DNA of 64,000 nt, from positions 3,658,001-3,722,000 of the forward strand of contig NZ_CP094358.1 in NCBI RefSeq assembly GCF_022807975.1, in the 5' to 3' direction. Numbering within the stretch: position 1 is the first letter of the stretch; each line of letters starts with the position of its first letter. The notes under the pieces were generated by a model. The model searched no databases. It was not told the origin of the DNA and saw only the letters and a program-made list of their open reading frames with translations. The DNA comes from Abyssalbus ytuae. Its GTDB lineage: Bacteria > Bacteroidota > Bacteroidia > Flavobacteriales > Flavobacteriaceae. The translations under genes were made by a program, and so were the position numbers. Below, piece after piece: positions 8,695-17,583 of this stretch.

Positions 8695-9963
8695 TTAGTC
8701 GTAATTAAATTCTTGATGAAAAACAGGCTGTTCTTCCCCCAGCAAAATACTTTTTACAACTTTCCATATATGGTTGGCATTTGGTGGACAGCCGGGAATG
8801 AAATAGTCAATCTTAACAATTTCATTACACGGATAAACATTGTTCAAGAGTTTGGGTATATCTTCATGATTTGGTATAACATGTGCACCTATTTCACTGG
8901 TCATACTATTTATATAGGCTTCTTCAAGGCATTCTTTTAGTGGGATAAAATTTCTCATGGCAGGAATACCTCCCATTACAGCACACTCTCCCAAAGCGAT
9001 CAGAATATCACATTTTTTCCTGAATTCTTTTAAAACTTCTATATTTTCTGAGTTTGCACAACCTCCCTCTATAATTCCAACATCACATCTTTTGGTAAAC
9101 TTTTTAATATCTGTTAACGGTGATTTATTGAATTCAACCATTTCCAGTACATCCAGAATTTCGGTATCAATGTCTAACAATGACATATGGCACCCAAAAC
9201 AACCTGCAAGGGAAGTGGTAGCAACAATAAATTTGTTTTTGCCGTTGGGAGCTTGCTTTTTGTGATTTACCGGAGTTTTCTTATTTTTCCCTTTTGCATC
9301 ATACTTTCTTTCTCCAAAGGGCTCTTTATAAACCATTCCTTTTACCAGGATGGCGCCTACAGGGCACAATTGCATAGCGTGTAAAGCCTGGGCCTTGCTC
9401 ATTTTTTCTTCTTGTTCATAATCTACCTGTATATGTGTTTTTACACCTCTTTTTACAAATGAAAAAATATCTTTTCCGTCTTCCGATTTTATTTCTTCAA
9501 CACACCGCCTGCAGAGAATACATCTGTTAGATTCCAATACTAGTTGTTTAGGATTAAAATCTACGTTTTTATTGCTGTATACATGAGGAAACCGTGTGGC
9601 TGTTATTCCCATGTCATAGGCGAGGTTTTGCAAATCGCAGTTACCGCTTTTTTCACATGATGGGCAAAAATGGCTGCCTTCGGCAAAAAGCATTTCTATG
9701 ATGGCTTTTCGGGTATCTATCAACTCTGCGGTGTTTATTTTTATGTCCATTCCATCCTGTACTTTGGTAGTGCAACCGGTAGTCGATTTTCCGTTTACAT
9801 TTACGGTACATATCCTGCAAGTTCCCAATGAGTGCCGGGCATCCCTGTAATGACAAAGGGTAGGAATGTATATACCATGTTCTTTAGCGGCATTTACCAG
9901 GTTTTTTCCCAGTTGAACATGATATTCTTTATCATCTATCTTTATTTTAACCAGTTTATCCAT
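8695..9963 (-). CDS. hoxUY: Fused hydrogenase/diaphorase subunit: HoxU-like N-terminus and HoxY-like C-terminus
   Basis: 422 residues from ATG at 9963; an upstream in-frame TTG at 9975 is less likely. The first ~230 residues are a complete HoxU. They have a plant-type [2Fe-2S] domain (LCHYRDARHSLGTCRIC, later GCTT), the HFCPSCEKSGNC His/Cys cluster region and a ferredoxin-like CILCRRC...LCPVGAI set. A lysine- and asparagine-rich linker (about 220-245) follows. Then comes a complete HoxY small subunit with its proximal [4Fe-4S] cysteines in SLAGCFGCHMS, LGECAVMGG and IPGCPPNAN. In described HoxFUYH operons these are two separate genes. No stop or frame change occurs between the domains, so this is a genuine single reading frame. 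The stop of hoxF overlaps the start by 8 bp (ATGGATAA). Confidence 0.93.
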   Translation of the reverse strand: MDKLVKIKIDDKEYHVQLGKNLVNAAKEHGIYIPTLCHYRDARHSLGTCRICTVNVNGKSTTGCTTKVQDGMDIKINTAELIDTRKAIIEMLFAEGSHFCPSCEKSGNCDLQNLAYDMGITATRFPHVYSNKNVDFNPKQLVLESNRCILCRRCVEEIKSEDGKDIFSFVKRGVKTHIQVDYEQEEKMSKAQALHAMQLCPVGAILVKGMVYKEPFGERKYDAKGKNKKTPVNHKKQAPNGKNKFIVATTSLAGCFGCHMSLLDIDTEILDVLEMVEFNKSPLTDIKKFTKRCDVGIIEGGCANSENIEVLKEFRKKCDILIALGECAVMGGIPAMRNFIPLKECLEEAYINSMTSEIGAHVIPNHEDIPKLLNNVYPCNEIVKIDYFIPGCPPNANHIWKVVKSILLGEEQPVFHQEFNYD

Positions 9964-11779
9964 AAGTAGTTTCAATTTCGTTGATTATTTCATTGTAATC
10001 CTGTACAGCTTTTTCTAAATTGAAAGCTTTATTAATGTCACTTTCGGCCTGCAGGCATTTATTAAACTCATCCGGAAATTTTAATACGGCTGTTAAAAGG
10101 CAATTGGTAGAAGTTTTTCCGAGTCCACACCTGCTTGTTTGTTTAATGATATTACTCCACTGTTGTATTTGTTTCAAATCATTTTTATCAGCATGGTGCA
10201 AAAGGATTTTGTTAATTTGCCGGTTGAGAAGATAATTGCCGGTTCGGCAGGGTACACATATTCCGCATGATTCTGCAACGAAAAAGTCGGAGATATTTTT
10301 TATAATTGACAGTAAATCCCGTTCTTTTTTGAAAACCATAAACGAACCGCCGCTTCTTAAACCTACCGCACTCATTTTTTGTGCATACTCTATAGGGTCA
10401 TCAAAATTAAACTGAATATGTTCTGCCAATAAATTTTCTCCTGAAATTTCACGTTCAAAATCGGCCGGGGAGAGGCATTCTCCTGCAAAACCATTGTATA
10501 GGATAAAATAAGGATTTTCGGCTTCGATGAGGTCTAAAAAATCTTTTAATTTCATTCCCCATTCAATTTCATAAATTCCGGGTTTTTTGCAATCGCCGGA
10601 AACGCTCATAATTTTAGTTCCCGGTGTTACTTTTGTTCCTATAGACAGGTATTTTTCCAGACCCATCTCCATAATTCTGGGAACTGCACATAAAGTTTCA
10701 ACATTGTTTACTATTGTAGGCTTTCCTAAAAAACCTTTTTCTACGGGAAAAAATTCTTTGGTAGTGGGCTCACCTCTTTTTCCTTCCATAGAGTTTATAA
10801 GTGCAGTTTCTTCTCCGCATACATAAGCTCCTGCACCCATATGTATATAGATGTAAAAGTTAAAATCTTCAATTCCAAGGATATTTTTACCCAAAAAACC
10901 TTTTTGATTGTAATCTTCAATAATTTTTTCAAGTTTTTCTTTCAGGTAAAAATATTCGGCACGCAAATAAATAATTCCTACTGATGCTCCTACTGCATAT
11001 CCCGCTATAATCATACCTTCCAATAACAATTGGGGATGAGTGTTCATTAAAACCCTGTCTTTGAAAGTACCTGGTTCACCCTCGTCCGCATTACATATCA
11101 CATATTTTTGATCTGCTTCATTGTTTTTACACAATTGCCATTTTAATCCGGTGGGGAAAAAAGCTCCGCCTCTGCCGGAAAGTTTTGAATTTTTTACCAG
11201 CTCAATAATATTCCCGGGACTCATCTTTTTTAGAAAGTTCAACGATGAGCCTTCAGCATACGGATTAAAGAAAACTGTTTTACCGGTTTCCGGGGTATAC
11301 CGGATATTGTCCTGTGGTAATTGGGTAAGGGAATCAATATGAGCCCCGTTTTTTAACGAGGTCATTATATTTTTCACCTTTTCAGGGGTTAAGTTGGTAA
11401 AAGCCCTGAAGTTAATTAAAGCTGAGGTTTCCTGATCACTTAAGCCTATGCACGAAGTTTCAAATAATCCGAACATTTTATCCTGGCTTACATTCCCAAA
11501 GCTTACACCTGCTTCTTCCTCAAAGGCTTTTTTTACCGAATCAAAATCCTTAATTCCGGATACAATCGAGTTGTTTAAATAGATGGTATATTTTCCCGAA
11601 TGCTTTCTATGATAAAAGTGGTAAAATGAGACAACACCATCTAACTCGGTTTGAGAGATATTAAATTCCTTCGAAATTCTTGCAACATCATCACTGCTTA
11701 TAAACCTCCGTTTTTTTTGAATATCCCACAATACATTCATGATAGAAGTTTTACATGCGGAATTATTTAAACTTGCCAT
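9956..11779 (-). CDS. hoxF: NAD-reducing hydrogenase diaphorase subunit HoxF with fused HoxE-like N-terminal domain
   Basis: 607 residues from ATG at 11779 (MASLNNSACK); the frame extends to a GTG at 11818, but that would place the start almost on top of the predicted promoter. Residues 1 to about 140 resemble the NuoE/HoxE thioredoxin-like domain, but only one of the four usual cluster cysteines remains (ETSCIGLSDQ), so it probably holds no [2Fe-2S]. The rest is NuoF-like: SGRGGAFFPTGLKW (NADH), CNADEGEPGTFKDR (FMN) and a [4Fe-4S] set in ESCGICVPCRTG plus TSRCGLGKT. It oxidises or reduces NAD(H) for the hydrogenase. It is the first structural gene of the hox operon and is preceded by a CRP/FNR-like site. 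Confidence 0.93.
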   Translation of the reverse strand: MASLNNSACKTSIMNVLWDIQKKRRFISSDDVARISKEFNISQTELDGVVSFYHFYHRKHSGKYTIYLNNSIVSGIKDFDSVKKAFEEEAGVSFGNVSQDKMFGLFETSCIGLSDQETSALINFRAFTNLTPEKVKNIMTSLKNGAHIDSLTQLPQDNIRYTPETGKTVFFNPYAEGSSLNFLKKMSPGNIIELVKNSKLSGRGGAFFPTGLKWQLCKNNEADQKYVICNADEGEPGTFKDRVLMNTHPQLLLEGMIIAGYAVGASVGIIYLRAEYFYLKEKLEKIIEDYNQKGFLGKNILGIEDFNFYIYIHMGAGAYVCGEETALINSMEGKRGEPTTKEFFPVEKGFLGKPTIVNNVETLCAVPRIMEMGLEKYLSIGTKVTPGTKIMSVSGDCKKPGIYEIEWGMKLKDFLDLIEAENPYFILYNGFAGECLSPADFEREISGENLLAEHIQFNFDDPIEYAQKMSAVGLRSGGSFMVFKKERDLLSIIKNISDFFVAESCGICVPCRTGNYLLNRQINKILLHHADKNDLKQIQQWSNIIKQTSRCGLGKTSTNCLLTAVLKFPDEFNKCLQAESDINKAFNLEKAVQDYNEIINEIETTYG

Positions 11780-11806
11780 AATAAAAAAATATGATGTACA
11801 CTGTAA

Positions 11807-11850
11807 TAAATGTAACACACACTAAAAAACTATTTTATGACATTTATCAT
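11807..11850 (-). promoter_or_regulatory. Predicted hoxF promoter with CRP/FNR-like operator
   Basis: On the minus strand a -7-like box TACATTTA (11814 to 11807) is close to the Bacteroidota TAnnTTTG consensus. Upstream lies ATGACATTTATCAT (11837-11850), an ATGA-N6-TCAT inverted repeat. Its centre is 29.5 bp from the start of the box, so it would sit near -41.5, the class II activator position. The same arrangement recurs at hypA. Confidence 0.5.
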
Positions 11851-11883
11851 TTTATGTATTAATTATGGTTGATTTTTAGGAGG

Positions 11884-12225
11884 TTATGAAACTTTTAAAG
11901 ATTTAATCTTTAATTCTCTCCCTCTGAGAATGGTTTTTTGTATGCTGTGGCAGCCGGGGCACGGATCGTATATATTCTCTATTTCAAATACCCTGTCACA
12001 TTCTGTACATTTTGCTTCTGCTTTAATAATGTTGATTTTCTTTGAAGCTTTTTCAAGGGCGGTATTTTTTACAGCCGCAGGCCAAACAAAATTAAGGGCA
12101 TCCGTTTCAATACCGGATAAGTCCCCTATTTCCAATTCGATTTCTTCAATATAGGCAGCATTGGTTTTTGCCAGTTCTTCTTCGGCAATTTTAATAATAC
12201 TCGTCACTATAGATAATTCATGCAT
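11884..12225 (-). CDS. hypA: Hydrogenase nickel incorporation protein HypA
   Basis: 113 residues with the invariant MHE start whose His2 binds nickel. The zinc finger is complete (C73, C76, C89, C92 in KCTECD and DPCPGC). HypA receives nickel and passes it to the large subunit together with HypB. The gene stands alone upstream of hoxF with a 104-bp gap that contains the hoxF promoter, and it is divergent from hypF across 115 bp. Length and motifs are normal for the family. Confidence 0.95.
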   Translation of the reverse strand: MHELSIVTSIIKIAEEELAKTNAAYIEEIELEIGDLSGIETDALNFVWPAAVKNTALEKASKKINIIKAEAKCTECDRVFEIENIYDPCPGCHSIQKTILRGRELKIKSLKVS

Positions 12226-12246
12226 ATGATGAGTGTTTGATTACCA

Positions 12247-12320
12247 CAATATTATAAATTACGGTTTCTGTTATATATGATGAAAGTCATTTAATAATCC
12301 AAAAATCAATTGCACTTTTA
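12247..12320. promoter_or_regulatory. Shared operator/promoter region between hypA and hypF
   Basis: ATGATGAAAGTCAT (12277-12290) is an ATGA-N6-TCAT inverted repeat lying about 51 bp from both start codons. On the minus strand a -7-like box TAATATTG (12254 to 12247) starts 29.5 bp from its centre, exactly as at hoxF. On the plus strand the equivalent position (12313-12320, CACTTTTA) is a weaker match. It probably binds a CRP/FNR-family activator controlling both directions. Confidence 0.45.
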
Positions 12321-12340
12321 ATTGTCATAAACATAACAGG

Positions 12341-14626
12341 ATGCATTGCGATGTGTTACAAAAATCTTACAGGATAATTATTACAGGAAGGGTACAAGGT
12401 GTAGGTTTCAGGCCTTATGTACATTCGGTGGCAGGTAACTACGGTCTTATGGGGTCGGTATCTAATAATGAACAAGGGGTAATTATTTATGTATCCGGTG
12501 AAAAACAAGATATCTTCCGTTTTTATAAGAAAATAATAAGTAATCCTCCGGTTGTTTCAAAAATTGGCAGTCATCATATAGAAGAAATAAATTTTAAAAA
12601 ATACGATAATTTTAAAATTATTCCTTCTAATAAAAAAAATAAACTTAATGTACAACTAACTCCCGATTTTGCTATCTGTGATGAATGTAAAAAAGAAATT
12701 TCAGATCCCTCCGACAGGCGTTATTTATATCCGTTTACAACCTGTGTAAATTGTGGGCCCAGGTGGTCAATAACCCAAACTTTTCCCTTTGAGAGGGAAA
12801 ATACCTCCATTCATGAATTTGAAATGTGCGAAGATTGTTATGAAGAATATACCAACAAGTTAAATCGCAGATATCATTCTCAAACCAATTCATGTAAAAA
12901 ATGTGGTGTAAAATTAACTTTAGCCAATAAAAATGGTAAATTAATAAAGTCCCATTACAAACAAACGTTCAAATACATTGGAGGATTAATTTCAGGTGGC
13001 AAAATTATAGCTATAAAAAACAGCGGAGGTTATTTGTTATGTTGTGATGCTACCAATCCTGTAGTAGTTAACAGGTTAAGAATAAATAAGAACCGGCCCA
13101 ATAAACCTTTTGCCGTTTTATATCCCTCATTAAAATTATTGAAGGATGATGTAGGGATAAATGAAACGCAGGAAAAAGCTTTATTATCTGCAGAGAGGCC
13201 AGTTGTAATAGTTACAGCTAAAAATATCAAAGATAAGCTGGCCTCTAAGGAGATAGCGCCGGGTTTAAATCAACTGGGGGTGATGCTTCCGTATACGGCT
13301 ATTTTACAATTACTGGCAAATGAACTAACGGTTCCGGTTGTTGCAACCAGCGGAAATATTCACGGAAGCCCCATAATAAGCGATAAAAAAGAAGCCCAAA
13401 GTAATTTAAGCGAAGTAGCCGATTATTTTTTGCATCATAATTTAAAAATTGCCAATCCACAGGATGATTCGGTAATAAAGTATACTGGTAAATTTAATCA
13501 TGAAATTTTGTTGAGACGATCACGTGGTTATGCTCCAAATTATTCTGTTAAACCTGTAAAAACAGATGAAAAAATCATGGCTTTAGGAGCTGATTTAAAA
13601 AGTACTGTAGCTTTTTTGCCAAATGATTATTTATACATCAGCCAGTATTTGGGAAATTTAAATAACTATGATGTTTATAAAAGGTTTACTGAAACTTCAT
13701 CAAAATTTATCTCTCTTTTTGAACAGGAACCTGAAGTAATTCTCTCTGACAAGCATCCTGATTATTTAAGCACTCAATATGCCAATGAATTGTGCCAGCA
13801 TTTAGGAATAAAAAACAGGCAGATACAACATCATAAAGCCCATTTTGCAGCGGTGCTGGGCGAAAATGAATTATTTAATTCAAACGATCCGGTATTGGGT
13901 GTGATATGGGATGGTACCGGATATGGGGATGACGGACAAATATGGGGAGGAGAATTTTTTAAGTATGAAAAGAATAAAATGGGGAGAATTACTCATTTTG
14001 ATTATTTTGATTGGCTGGCCGGTGATAAGATGGCCAGGGAACCTAAACTTTCAATGTTGGCTTTGGCAAATATGGATATGTATCCTATTGTTGAAGAAAA
14101 ATTTTCTAAAGAAAAACAAATAATATATCAGCTGTTAAAAGAAGAGAATTCACTTAAAACATCTTCTGTCGGGAGGCTTTTTGACGCAGTTGCATCGCTA
14201 CTTAATATTTGTGATTATAATACATACGAAGGGGAAGCTGCAATGCTTCTGGAAAATAAATTGCAGGATTATAAACTAGAGGAATATAAAATATATTGTG
14301 CAGGGTTAATTGACAATATAATCCCAACAAAATCAATCTTTAAAAAAATTGTCAGGGATCATAAAAAAGGCATGTCCGAACAACAAATTATAGGAAACTT
14401 TTTCTATACCCTTGCCAATTATGTATTTCAAATAGCAAACTTTTATAAAATAAAAAAAATAGCTCTTGGCGGCGGAGTCTTTCAAAATGCTGTCCTCATA
14501 GATATGATCCGTGAAATTGGAGAAGAAGGTTACGATTTGTTCTTCAATAAAAATTTATCTCCTAATGACGAAAATATATCATACGGACAGTTAATGTATT
14601 ACCTGAATTGCAGGAATGATAATTGA
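12341..14626 (+). CDS. hypF: Carbamoyltransferase HypF
   Basis: 761 residues. HypF turns carbamoyl phosphate into the thiocarbamoyl group on HypE, the source of the cyanide ligands of the [NiFe] site. Domains in order: an acylphosphatase-like domain (GRVQGVGFRPYVH, about 14-26), two zinc-finger-like Cys pairs (CDECKKE, CVNCGPRW, CEDCYEE, CKKCG, about 110-190), a YrdC-like domain (about 205-390, with SGNIHGSP), and a Kae1/HypF C-terminal domain with QHHKAHFAAVLGEN and LGGGVFQN. Length is normal. It is the first gene of the divergent hypFDE operon, and its stop overlaps the frame leading into hypD. Confidence 0.96.
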   Translation: MHCDVLQKSYRIIITGRVQGVGFRPYVHSVAGNYGLMGSVSNNEQGVIIYVSGEKQDIFRFYKKIISNPPVVSKIGSHHIEEINFKKYDNFKIIPSNKKNKLNVQLTPDFAICDECKKEISDPSDRRYLYPFTTCVNCGPRWSITQTFPFERENTSIHEFEMCEDCYEEYTNKLNRRYHSQTNSCKKCGVKLTLANKNGKLIKSHYKQTFKYIGGLISGGKIIAIKNSGGYLLCCDATNPVVVNRLRINKNRPNKPFAVLYPSLKLLKDDVGINETQEKALLSAERPVVIVTAKNIKDKLASKEIAPGLNQLGVMLPYTAILQLLANELTVPVVATSGNIHGSPIISDKKEAQSNLSEVADYFLHHNLKIANPQDDSVIKYTGKFNHEILLRRSRGYAPNYSVKPVKTDEKIMALGADLKSTVAFLPNDYLYISQYLGNLNNYDVYKRFTETSSKFISLFEQEPEVILSDKHPDYLSTQYANELCQHLGIKNRQIQHHKAHFAAVLGENELFNSNDPVLGVIWDGTGYGDDGQIWGGEFFKYEKNKMGRITHFDYFDWLAGDKMAREPKLSMLALANMDMYPIVEEKFSKEKQIIYQLLKEENSLKTSSVGRLFDAVASLLNICDYNTYEGEAAMLLENKLQDYKLEEYKIYCAGLIDNIIPTKSIFKKIVRDHKKGMSEQQIIGNFFYTLANYVFQIANFYKIKKIALGGGVFQNAVLIDMIREIGEEGYDLFFNKNLSPNDENISYGQLMYYLNCRNDN

Positions 14627-14628
14627 AA

Positions 14629-15714
14629 ATGAAATACTTAAATGAATATAGAAATTTAGAAGCAACAAACCGTTGGTTAAATCTTATTCATAAAACTATC
14701 ACAAGAAACTGGAATATTATGGAGGTTTGTGGCGGACAAACGCATAGTCTTGTTCGCAACGGTATTTTAGAATTGCTTCCTGAAAAGGTAAGGATGATAC
14801 ATGGTCCCGGTTGCCCCGTGTGCGTTACACCTTTAAACCTTATTGATAAGGCGGTAGAATTACTGGAAAATAATGTGATTGTATGTTCTTTTGGCGATAT
14901 GGTACGTGTACCGGGTAGCAAAAAAAGTTTAATGCAGGCCAAAGCTAACGGAGGTGATTTAAGAATCTTATATTCCCCGTTGGAAGCCGTAGACGTAGCC
15001 AGGGAAAATCCTCAAAAACAAGTGGTGTTTTTTGCCGTCGGGTTTGAAACTACTGCACCTGCAAATGCGTTGTCAGTATTACAGGCAAAAGAAAAAGGGT
15101 TAAAAAATTACTCCCTTTTGGTTTCTCATGTGCTTGTACCACCCGCTATGGAAGCTATTTTAAAGGATGAATTGTGTAAAGTAAATGCGTTTTTAGGAGC
15201 AGGCCATGTATGTACAATAATGGGATTAGGGGAATATTACCCCCTCTCTGCAAAATATAAAATTCCGATTATTATAACCGGTTTTGAGCCTGTAGACCTT
15301 GTACAAGGAATATATATGGCCGTTAACCAGCTTGAAAAAGGAATTTTTGAAGTAGAAAATCAATATGCAAGAGTAGTAAAAAAAGAAGGAAACCTGGCAG
15401 CCAAAAATCTCATAAATATAGTTTTTAGAGTTGGATCCCGTCAATGGCGTGGTATTGGAGAAATTCCGGACAGCGGATATGTTTTACAGGATGAGTTCAA
15501 CGAGTTTGATGCCGAATTGAAATTTGGTATCCGTCACATACAAGTACCCGAAAATAAAACATGCATTGCCGGGGAAATTTTAAAAGGTATAAAAAAGCCT
15601 TATGAATGTAACCAGTTTGGAAAAAATTGTTCACCTGTAAATCCGTTGGGCGCGCCCATGGTATCATCTGAAGGGGCTTGTGCTGCTTACTACCATTTTA
15701 CAAACACTGTTTAA
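14629..15714 (+). CDS. hypD: Hydrogenase iron-cofactor assembly protein HypD
   Basis: 361 residues from ATG at 14629; a TTG two codons upstream overlaps the hypF stop. HypD is the [4Fe-4S] scaffold on which, with HypC, the Fe(CN)2CO unit is built. Signature motifs are present: EVCGGQTHSLVR, HGPGCPVCVTP (redox CxxC), GFETTAP and a C-terminal region with the remaining cysteines (NQFGKNCSPV, SEGACAAYY). It sits 2 bp after hypF and 2 bp before hypE, so translation is probably coupled. Confidence 0.95.
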   Translation: MKYLNEYRNLEATNRWLNLIHKTITRNWNIMEVCGGQTHSLVRNGILELLPEKVRMIHGPGCPVCVTPLNLIDKAVELLENNVIVCSFGDMVRVPGSKKSLMQAKANGGDLRILYSPLEAVDVARENPQKQVVFFAVGFETTAPANALSVLQAKEKGLKNYSLLVSHVLVPPAMEAILKDELCKVNAFLGAGHVCTIMGLGEYYPLSAKYKIPIIITGFEPVDLVQGIYMAVNQLEKGIFEVENQYARVVKKEGNLAAKNLINIVFRVGSRQWRGIGEIPDSGYVLQDEFNEFDAELKFGIRHIQVPENKTCIAGEILKGIKKPYECNQFGKNCSPVNPLGAPMVSSEGACAAYYHFTNTV

Positions 15715-15716
15715 TT

Positions 15717-16739
15717 ATGAATAACAGGGCCGAAAATAAAACAATAAACTTAAGTCATGGAAGTGGCGGTTTAATGATGAGGAAATTATTAAACGATGTC
15801 ATCTTTAAAGCATTTGACAATAAATATTTAAACCGGAAACATGATGGGGCACTGGTAAAATTGACGGGGGAAATAGCCGTTTCCACCGATAGTTTTGTTA
15901 TTTCCCCGATATTTTTTAAAGGTGGGGATATTGGTGAGCTGGCAGTCAACGGGACGGTTAATGACATAGCTATGTGCGGGGCCATTCCCCGATTTTTATC
16001 TTTAAGTTTTATAGTAGAAGAAGGTTTGGGGTTAGAAAGTTTAATCAGAATAGTAAACTCTGTAAAAACTGCAGCTAAAAATAGTGGTGTACGGATTATA
16101 ACAGGTGATACCAAAGTAGTGGAGAAGGGAAAAGGCGATAAAATTTTTATTAATACCACAGGGATTGGGGAGGTACATCCAAAAGCCAATATATCTTCTG
16201 AAAAGATAAAACCGGGCGATAAAATAATAGTAAGCGGATGTATAGCCCAACACGGTATGGCAATTATGTCTCAAAGAAAAGGTATGGAATTTGAAGCCGA
16301 TATAAAAAGTGATACCACCAATTTAAATTTTTTGGTAAAAGATATTTTAGATGCTTTCGGATCTAAAATACATTTACTAAGGGATCCTACAAGGGGAGGT
16401 TTAGCAGCTGTATTACATGAAATAGCTGAAGATACTCAAACCGGTATTACCATTTATGAAAACAAATTACCACTGGAAAAACAGGTGGCTGCAGCATGCG
16501 AAATTTTAGGTATTGACCCCATCTTTGTAGCTAACGAAGGTATATTTGTTGCAATAGTAGATTCTGATATTACAGATGATTTGGTTGAACTGATGATTCA
16601 AAAAGAAAAAGGAAAAAATACTGTATGCATTGGAGAAATTTCACAAGATCATCCGGGAAAAGTTGTGATGCACAGTTCAATAGGAGGCAAACGTATAGTA
16701 AGTCCGCCAATTGGAGAACAACTACCCCGTATTTGCTAA
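15717..16739 (+). CDS. hypE: Hydrogenase cyanide-forming dehydratase HypE
   Basis: 340 residues from ATG at 15717 (MNNRAENKTINLSHGSGG); the frame extends back into hypD from a TTG, which is unlikely to be used. It has the PurM-like ATP-binding fold (LSHGSGGLMM, STDSFVISP, NGTVNDIAMCG, LRDPTRGGLA). It ends in PRIC, the family's C-terminal Cys that is carbamoylated by HypF and dehydrated to the thiocyanate. Last gene of hypFDE. It converges on the nickel transporter gene with only 4 bp between stops. Confidence 0.95.
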   Translation: MNNRAENKTINLSHGSGGLMMRKLLNDVIFKAFDNKYLNRKHDGALVKLTGEIAVSTDSFVISPIFFKGGDIGELAVNGTVNDIAMCGAIPRFLSLSFIVEEGLGLESLIRIVNSVKTAAKNSGVRIITGDTKVVEKGKGDKIFINTTGIGEVHPKANISSEKIKPGDKIIVSGCIAQHGMAIMSQRKGMEFEADIKSDTTNLNFLVKDILDAFGSKIHLLRDPTRGGLAAVLHEIAEDTQTGITIYENKLPLEKQVAAACEILGIDPIFVANEGIFVAIVDSDITDDLVELMIQKEKGKNTVCIGEISQDHPGKVVMHSSIGGKRIVSPPIGEQLPRIC

Positions 16740-16743
16740 AGTT

Positions 16744-17463
16744 TTAGGTAACTGCCAGCCAGTAAACACCAACCACAATCGCAAAAAGTCCCCCGGAAAA
16801 ACGAATACCGTAAAACAGGTTTTCATTATGGCTGTTTTGAGATACATCTGAAACTTTGCCGATTAAAAAAGTAAAAGAAGTCATGGCTATAATTATCCCT
16901 ATGGCAAAACCAACTATGTATAAAACAGCATCTGAAATTTTTTGAAAACTTAAAACAGGAAGGAATAAAATAAAATGAGCAATTCCGGCCAGGCCATGTA
17001 TTATCCCTATAGACAGGGAAGCCATACCACTTTGCTTCAGATTTTTTTCATGAGTATGATTATGATGGTTACCGTGGGAATGGTCATGTGGATGACTATG
17101 AATTACAGGGTTATTATCCGGATGAAAATGAAGATGTTTATGCCCTGTCTTCTTTTCAATAAAAATTTTATAAAATACCCAGGCCCCTATACCAATTAAT
17201 ATAATTCCCACTAACTTTTCACTGTAATGGGATATATTTTCAACCGGGATGAGTTCTTTAAAAAAAAGGAATAATAAACCTATAAAGAGCATTCCTATTA
17301 AATGGCCGGTTCCCCATAACAGGCCTATTTTCCAGCCTTTTCTATTAGATTTTATCGCAAAAGGAATAACAGCAGCCAAATGATCAGGGCCGGTTATTAC
17401 ATGCAGTATTGAAGCCAGAATACCTGCAAAAAGGGGAAAATCCAAATAATTACTGATATCCAT
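16744..17463 (-). CDS. UreH/HupE-type nickel transporter with histidine-rich loop
   Basis: 239 residues, about six hydrophobic segments. The first helix carries HVITGPDHLAAVIPF, like the HxxTGPDHLAA motif of UreH-type nickel permeases, and a later helix carries HGLAGIAHF. A cytoplasm- or periplasm-facing loop (about residues 112-139) is packed with His (HKHLHFHPD, HSHPHDHSHGNHHNHTH), suited to nickel capture. The position beside hypE supports nickel supply for the hydrogenase; no urease genes are present here. It could also be called a NicO/RcnA-like exporter from the His-rich loop alone, but the context favours uptake. Confidence 0.8.
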   Translation of the reverse strand: MDISNYLDFPLFAGILASILHVITGPDHLAAVIPFAIKSNRKGWKIGLLWGTGHLIGMLFIGLLFLFFKELIPVENISHYSEKLVGIILIGIGAWVFYKIFIEKKTGHKHLHFHPDNNPVIHSHPHDHSHGNHHNHTHEKNLKQSGMASLSIGIIHGLAGIAHFILFLPVLSFQKISDAVLYIVGFAIGIIIAMTSFTFLIGKVSDVSQNSHNENLFYGIRFSGGLFAIVVGVYWLAVT

Positions 17464-17583
17464 GTTAAGTTATAAATACTGTTAGGGATATTTACACAAA
17501 AATAATTTATAAAATGTTGATTTTGGGTGTATTATTTAAAAAGTTGTATAAAAAAGGTAGGCCAGACGAAAGAACTAAAAAAA

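Noticed and set aside
16744-17463. RcnA-type nickel/cobalt efflux pump
   Set aside because: The His-rich loop allows it, but the HVITGPDHLAA helix is UreH-like and the neighbouring genes need nickel import.
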